Assembly (NCBI RefSeq): GCF_025244665.1 | Contig: NZ_CP104205.1 | Span: 1,299,001-1,363,000, forward strand | Reading direction: 5' to 3' | Length of the DNA stretch: 64,000 nucleotides | Origin: Maribacter litopenaei | GTDB taxonomy: Bacteria; Bacteroidota; Bacteroidia; Flavobacteriales; Flavobacteriaceae | Shown: piece after piece, positions 58,926 through 64,000 of the stretch | Layout: the number at the start of each line of letters is the position of its first letter | Position numbering within the stretch: the first letter of the stretch is position 1 | Notes under the pieces: model-generated | Databases searched by the model: none | Seen by the model: only the letters and a program-made list of their open reading frames with translations | What the model was told of the DNA's origin: nothing | Program-made: the position numbers and the translations under genes

Positions 58926-59986
58926 GGTCACAAATATACTGCCATTCATTGATAGATTTGGCAATATAATCCAAATCATTTGGCGTATATCTGAAATCGA
59001 CATGAATGTTCAGTAAGTATTTGTGCTGATATTTTATAGGGTTATTGTTCCAAAGTTCTGCGGGATAAATGGATTTTTCTATCAAATGCTTTTTAAGCTG
59101 GTCCAGTGTTTCTCGATCTTTGAAAATAAAAAGAAGTCCAAAAGGAGTTCCATTTAAATAGTGTAGGCGTTTGAACTTTTTTGTAGGCAACAATTTCTTA
59201 TTGAGATAGGCAAGGTTTCTTTTTTTGAAGACGTTAAAATCTTTTAAAAGAAGGGGTTTAATAGTATTGTAATGATCCTCTTCTAAAGGTAGAATATCAA
59301 AATTTTCGCCTAAATACAGTTCTCCATTAATATAGGTGCCTAAAAACTCCCTTTTGTCTTCATTGGTAGCAGCTTTTGATTTCAATTCCATGGCCTTCGT
59401 AATGAGGCTCCACGAGATGTTCATGGAACTTCTACTTATGGGGGCAAATTTATTTTCCGCTTTAGGGAAGGGTAAGTTGGAAAGACTTTTTCTTGGTTTC
59501 CAAGCGATTCCACCAAGTGGTACGGGAATGGTTTTTCTTAAGGAGGCGATACAAAAGTCAGCCCGGCTTTCAAGACAACCCTGGGTAAGCCACCCATGGG
59601 AGTGATCTTCTACGATAATGGGTCTGTTACCAATAGGATATACTGTCTTCTTTAGTCCCCAATAATTTTGAACCAAGACTAAGTCCTTTGAGGAAAACAG
59701 TTTCCAATCTACCTGCTCATCAATATCAAAGGGGTTTATGTCATAATAGCGAATATTACTGAACTCATTTTCCAACCATTTTTTTATAAGAGGGCAGTAG
59801 TAAATGGGTAGCCGAGATAGTGGGTACATTGTAGTTTTCGCAGATATGAAGAAAAATATATTTTAGAGCGTATCTTCCAGCATAGAAAAGCTGGTAGTCT
59901 TCCATAAACGAGCCATCGGCATGAGGTGCTTCATTTACTTGGGACTTTTGGAAAAAAGAGCCATAGCCTAAAATAGTATTCTGCAT
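58918..59986 (-). CDS. PLP-dependent aminotransferase-like protein (DegT-related fold, tentative)
   Basis: 356 codons after correcting TCTCGG at 59812-59817, which restores VPTIWLPIYYCP. Visible features: FYAGRYALKYI near the N terminus, a middle segment IIVEDHSHGW followed by DFCIASLRKTIPVPLGG, and a C-terminal YPAELWNNN. The DHSH and SLRK(T) segments resemble the PLP-Asp and PLP-Lys regions of sugar aminotransferases, which suggests synthesis of an amino sugar for the polysaccharide or a related acyl/amino transfer. The overall match is weak, so this is a hypothesis. It overlaps the sugar transferase by 8 bases. Confidence 0.5.
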
Positions 59987-60310
59987 GGTGCAAAAAAATA
60001 ATAAATTAACCCGAAAAGATATAAGAATTCGAGCAAATCCCTAATTTCTAGATGAATGGAAATTTTGGTAGGGATGACAAATATTGGTATTATTCGTTAG
60101 CTACTCATCAAAAAAAAGGAAAATTTAGATTCAAAGTAAGTTTAATTTTTTTTAAGGTATTGAAAATAAAACACTTACATTTATTTCTTTAATGAAAATT
60201 TGAATTTTAAGTTTGGTATGCCAGGGTTCTTTTTTTAAGATTGAGAATTATTGGTTGAAAATTCGTTTAGATAATCCGATACATACTTTCAATTATAAAA
60301 GTATCACGAA
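59987..60310. other. Intergenic gap in polysaccharide cluster
   Basis: 324 bases, AT-rich, no supported ORF and no clear terminator hairpin. It separates two minus-strand transcription blocks, so a promoter for the aminotransferase-like gene is likely here, but I cannot point to a consensus match. Confidence 0.4.
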
Positions 60311-61491
60311 TTAATCTTCCACCTCCATTTTTCTGTACTCCTTCAAAATTTCCTGCCAAACATATTCCCTTGGATATTTTTCCACAATGTGTCGCCTACA
60401 ATTGTCTGCCATCTCCTGGACCAAATCATGATTCCCCAAAAATTCGCGCATTGCCGTTTCCAAGGATTTTGTGTTTTGTGAGGGTATGATGATTCCATTA
60501 TACTTCTCGATTATTATTTCATTACTTCCATTAATGTCTGTCACAATGGAAGGCAGCCCCATGGCACCGGCTTCTAATACTACATTTGGAAAGCCTTCTC
60601 GGTAGCTGGGGAAAGCAAAAACATCGGAAGTAGCAAGAAAGGGCCTTACATCGAATTGGTGCCCGGCCTCAATAATTTGTTCATTTTCCCTTATAATATT
60701 CCATGTTGATTCCGCAAGCGGTCAGATTCCCCTTCATCTGAACCAATCAAGAGCAATTTAGCTTCCGGATAATTTTGCGATAACCTATTAAAGGCGATTA
60801 CCAATTCATTTATTCCTTTATCATTGACCAATCTACCGACATATACAAATACAAAATCCTCAGGCAGTAACCCATAGTCCATTCGCAATTGTAGGTTATC
60901 CTCCATACTAAATAGTTTTGGGTTAAAATGGGTAAGGTCCAAGCCCCTTATACTTCCGTTGGCAATCACCTTAAGCGATTTTTTGGTAACATTATGTTGC
61001 TCCAAATCTTTTTTTACGCCTTGGCCTTCAGGGAAAATATGGGTGGCGAATCTGCAAATTAACCAATCAGTAGTAATGAGTACCTTTCGCATTATCCCTG
61101 TTTTAGTAGGGAAGATAAGCCCAGTAAAGGAATGGGCTCTTTTAGGCACCCTTGCCAAATAGGCGGCCAACATGGATACCAAGCCTGCCTTAGGCGTCAT
61201 ACTATGGATCAAAAAGGGTTTTTCTCGCTTAAAGGTTTTATAGAGCCTGTACACGGATACGACGTCCTTTATAGGGCTAATAGTTCTTTCAATAGGTATA
61301 TATACTGATTTAATGCCCTCCTTTTCGACCAAGGGTTCCACCTCTTTATTGTAGGATCCAATGGTCATCATTTCATAGTATTGATTCAGAAATTTAAGCT
61401 GTCCACCTAAAAATGCATAGAGCGACCATGATAGGGAAGCGGTTCGTATTATTTTTTTTCTTGTAGGTTTCAACGAATTTGCCATAGACAT
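60311..61491 (-). CDS. Glycosyltransferase family 4
   Basis: 394 codons after repair. N-terminal domain with PFLIHSMTPKAGLVSMLAAYLA and RAHSFTGLIFP (a pattern of WbnK/Fuc- or GlcNAc-type GT4s). C-terminal domain with FVFVYVGRLVNDKGINELV, FAFPSYREGFPNVVLEAGAMGLPSIVTD. The break near 60716 (CGGAATC for CCAGAATC) separates the two halves; restored it reads RLPESTWNIIRENEQII. The start ATG 61491 directly abuts the stop of the upstream GT gene (61492), indicating one operon. Confidence 0.9.
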
Positions 61492-62651
61492 TTATTGGGA
61501 AAGAATAATATCAGTATACGCTTGTAAAATGGGTTCTCTTTTAAAATCCTGTATACGTTCCTTAACGCGTATACGACATCGTTCTAAATATTCCGGGTGT
61601 TCTAGGCAATAGGTGAGTCCTTTTCGCATAAGCTCCAAATCTCCTACAGGCGTTAAGATACCATAGTCTGTAATCATGATATCGTCCTTTTTTTCCTCTT
61701 GCAACTCCATAATTTCATCCGGATCTGATTTACAATTGGTCGTTAAAATAGGTAGGCCACAGCACATGGCTTCCATTAATACATTGGGAAAACCTTCATG
61801 TAGGGAACCAAAAATAAATAGATTGGCATTTTTTAAATATTGGAAGGGGTTTTTCTCGAAACCCATTAGAAAAACCCTGTCCTGTAGCCCGAGTTGTTTG
61901 ATTTGCTCTTCGAGGTCCGCTCTTAGTTCTCCTTCTCCAAAAATGTATAATCGCACCTTTTTAAAAGGAACCACTGCATCTATGATGAACTTTTGATTTT
62001 TAACAATTTGCAACCTACCTACCGTTACCAAGTTTATATATTCTTCGTCGAAGAAATGATCCTTAGGTTCAATTGCATCAATTCGTTCCAAATCAATGGG
62101 GTTATAGATTACCCGTGTTTTTTCGTCGTTTACGTTAAAGTTTTGAACCAAGTCAATTGCACTGGCCCTGGCATTGCTTACAACTAGGTCTGCTTTGGGA
62201 TATAATTTTTTTACCGAGATAGGTGTTGATTTTACTTTGCATGTCACCATAACCATATTGTAGGCTGGGATAATTCCGTTCACTCACCATAAGTTTATAG
62301 GGGTGATTTGTAAACCACCTTGCCATAATGTTTACATAACAAGGTCTCGGTAAGAAGGCTGAACGAATGTGTAATGCTTTCCCTCTTTAACAGTTTGGCA
62401 TATTTCCATGCCAACCAAGGAAGTTTTAGAAATTTGAATATTCCTGGCTCATCTCCCCTCGATTTTTCTATGAAATGAACGGGTATGTCTTGGGGTATGT
62501 CATAGTCAAAGGTATCGTTCATTAATACCAATACTACCTCATGACCTTTGTTTTTCAAATAAGGGAGTAAGTAGGACATTACCCGCTCCGCGCCTCCACC
62601 AGCCATGGAGTACATGAAAATTGCAATTTTTGGTATACCTATATTCTTCAT
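61492..62651 (-). CDS. Glycosyltransferase family 4
   Basis: 386 codons after repair. The start MKNIGIPKIAIFMYSMAGGGAER carries the GGGAER donor-loop motif; the C-terminal domain has LVTVGRLQIVKNQKFIIDA, FIFGSLHEGFPNVLMEAMCCGLPI. Two breaks: TCTCGG/CCGAGA at 62345-62350 (restores LLTRPCYVNIMARW) and 62214-62219 (restores NTYLVKKLYPKADLVVSNARA). Family resemblance suggests GalNAc- or hexose-transfer in O-antigen assembly, but specificity is not readable. 9 bases from the next upstream gene. Confidence 0.9.
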
Positions 62652-62660
62652 TTCTACTGA

Positions 62661-63734
62661 CTAGTTTGCGATTTCCAAGAAAAAATCCTCGTATTTTTTT
62701 AAAATTATGGATTTGTCGAATTTTTTATAAACAGATTCTGAAACCGATTTTGGATTTAGTTTCGGCAAATGATTTAGGCGGTATAAAAATTCCTCTCCGT
62801 CCTTTACCATAAAACCATTAATTCCATTTTCAACAATTTCTTTAGTGCCTCCAGGAACATCAAATGCAATTACAGGGGTTCCGACAGCACAACTTTCCAA
62901 AAGGGCATTTGGGAATCCTTCGGATAAAGAACCTTGTAGGAAGTAATCACTTTTCCTTAAGTAAATCGCCACGTCTTTCGTAAATGGGATATATTGAATT
63001 TTGTTTGACAGCCCTAGTATCTCAATCTTATCAAGCAAATCATTTTTTAACGATCCATCACCTATAATTGTATAATTAAAAGGATAATCAATATTTGTCA
63101 ACATCTGCAAAATTCTAGCATGCCCTTTAACGGTAACTAATCTTCCTACAGTAATGAACTTTAGGTGTTTGGAATCACTTGGAATAGAATCATGATATTG
63201 GAAATTATCTGTGATAGGATTATTAATGATCTTCAATTTGTTTTTGTTTAGATTATACAATTGAACACAATCTTCAACCATATCCTTAGATTGGCAAATG
63301 ACATAACCTAATTTTTTTAACGCAAACTTTAAAAGAAATGAAAACCAATCAAAACTGGTTTCCCCTCCAATCTCTTTATAAATTTTTGTAATAGAAGTCT
63401 GTCTACCAACAAACACAACCTTTGGGAATAAAAAGGAAATAAAACCTAATAATAAATTAACATGGGATAGAGTGCCAAAGACAATGTCCGGTTTTCTTTT
63501 TTTTATCAGCGAAATCAGTTTAGGAATAGACTTAGAAACTCTGTTACAATTTAAATATTGAATATTCGTGCCTGTAGTTTCATACCCATTATCCAACTCT
63601 TTTCCTATGACAATTAGTTCGCTTTCAAATTTAGAATTATTCAGATTTTTGGATAAAAAAATTAAAACACGTTCTGCTCCACCAAAACTAAGCATTGGTA
63701 TAATGAAAAGTACTTTTATTTTCGAATGGTTCAA
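62661..63734 (-). CDS. Glycosyltransferase family 4
   Basis: 357 residues, intact. The start MNHSKIKVLFIIPMLSFGGAER has the GGAER motif; then KPDIVFGTLSHVNLLLG and VGRQTSITKIYKE, and the C-terminal GT1 domain has FITVGRLVTVKGHARILQML and YFLQGSLSEGFPNALLESCAVGTPVIAFD. It is paralogous to the neighbouring GT4. Base composition here is more AT-rich than in the preceding genes, common in surface polysaccharide loci. Confidence 0.92.
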   Translation of the reverse strand: MNHSKIKVLFIIPMLSFGGAERVLIFLSKNLNNSKFESELIVIGKELDNGYETTGTNIQYLNCNRVSKSIPKLISLIKKRKPDIVFGTLSHVNLLLGFISFLFPKVVFVGRQTSITKIYKEIGGETSFDWFSFLLKFALKKLGYVICQSKDMVEDCVQLYNLNKNKLKIINNPITDNFQYHDSIPSDSKHLKFITVGRLVTVKGHARILQMLTNIDYPFNYTIIGDGSLKNDLLDKIEILGLSNKIQYIPFTKDVAIYLRKSDYFLQGSLSEGFPNALLESCAVGTPVIAFDVPGGTKEIVENGINGFMVKDGEEFLYRLNHLPKLNPKSVSESVYKKFDKSIILKKYEDFFLEIAN

Positions 63735-63795
63735 AGTGTTGTTATTTTATATTCTGAATTTAACGGTATGTGGGTTTCAGAATTTTAAAGAAAAT

Positions 63796-64000
63796 TTAAG
63801 CTAATTGGCTTTCGCTAAAAATGTATTTCTCGTTATTAAACTCTCTTATTCTTAAGTATACGAATACGGATAAGGCAATACTTTGATAATTCGCAAAAAA
63901 GGTATGGCTCGCCATAAGGTTCAATAATACCACTATTAGTATGTAAAGTAAATAGGGTTCTTTTTTAAAGTAAACTATACTATACCTAAAGAGATATCCA
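63796..64000 (-). CDS. Membrane protein, C-terminal fragment (O-antigen polymerase-like)
   Basis: The last 67 codons of a gene entering from the right edge, ending at TAA 63798-63796. Translation shows a basic YFKKEP segment, one hydrophobic helix (LLYILIVVLLNLMASHTFFAN) and a charged tail. The context, within a glycosyltransferase cluster and directly before the GT4 gene, suits a Wzy-type polymerase, but one helix cannot prove it. Confidence 0.5.
   Translation of the reverse strand, partial: GYLFRYSIVYFKKEPYLLYILIVVLLNLMASHTFFANYQSIALSVFVYLRIREFNNEKYIFSESQLA

Overview
The window looks like a chromosomal segment of a marine-type Flavobacteriaceae (Bacteroidota). The base composition is AT-rich. 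It carries a BshA of the bacillithiol pathway, a Bacteroidota-type LptD, and three secreted proteins ending in type IX secretion (T9SS) sorting domains. Two promoters fit the Bacteroidota TTTG / TAnnTTTG consensus, and initiation sites lack obvious Shine-Dalgarno sequences. The genus cannot be fixed from the sequence alone.

Layout. 0-24 kb is mostly housekeeping: DUF4159 protein, rsmE, tsaD, a TamB-like protein, pfkA, gap, a BadF-type kinase, RidA, lptD, an amidase with a SPOR domain, an MCE/MlaD protein, a two-gene Fe-S oxidoreductase, a GH3 and serine-hydrolase fusion, bshA, a small lipoprotein and an OmpA protein. 24-36 kb holds a secreted quinoprotein-like glucose/sorbosone dehydrogenase with propeller-like repeats, an FAD/NAD(P)-binding protein, an unusual class II tRNA, and a protein of about 1,990 residues combining quinoprotein, c-type haem, lectin-like and PKD domains. 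36-49.4 kb is a hybrid NRPS-PKS cluster on the minus strand, in the order methyltransferase, A-T-KS-AT-ACP-aminotransferase, C-A-T-TE, phosphopantetheinyl transferase. 49.6-55.5 kb is a second giant quinoprotein/cytochrome/lectin protein, with about 2.7 kb of GC-rich, nearly identical tandem discoidin/Big_2 repeats. 56-64 kb is a surface polysaccharide cluster: a FemAB/GNAT-like protein, four GT4 glycosyltransferases, an initiating sugar transferase, a PLP-aminotransferase-like protein and the end of a polymerase-like membrane protein.

A strong overall signal is sequence quality. Nearly every long gene is broken by single-base indels or stops, and most fall at two short motifs. CCAGA (complement TCTGG) is read as CCGAGA or CCGA, and GGWCC is read as GAWTC or similar. 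Restoring these bases gives continuous proteins whose corrected lengths are multiples of three in all the genes I tallied. I therefore annotate full-length reconstructed genes and treat the breaks as probable sequencing artefacts, perhaps caused by DNA modification, and not as pseudogenes.

The most interesting biology is the NRPS-PKS cluster. Its second adenylation domain reads as glycine-specific and its PKS module has an aminotransferase, suggesting a small beta-amino-acyl-glycine product. Two paralogous giant quinoprotein/lectin T9SS proteins flank this part of the window.
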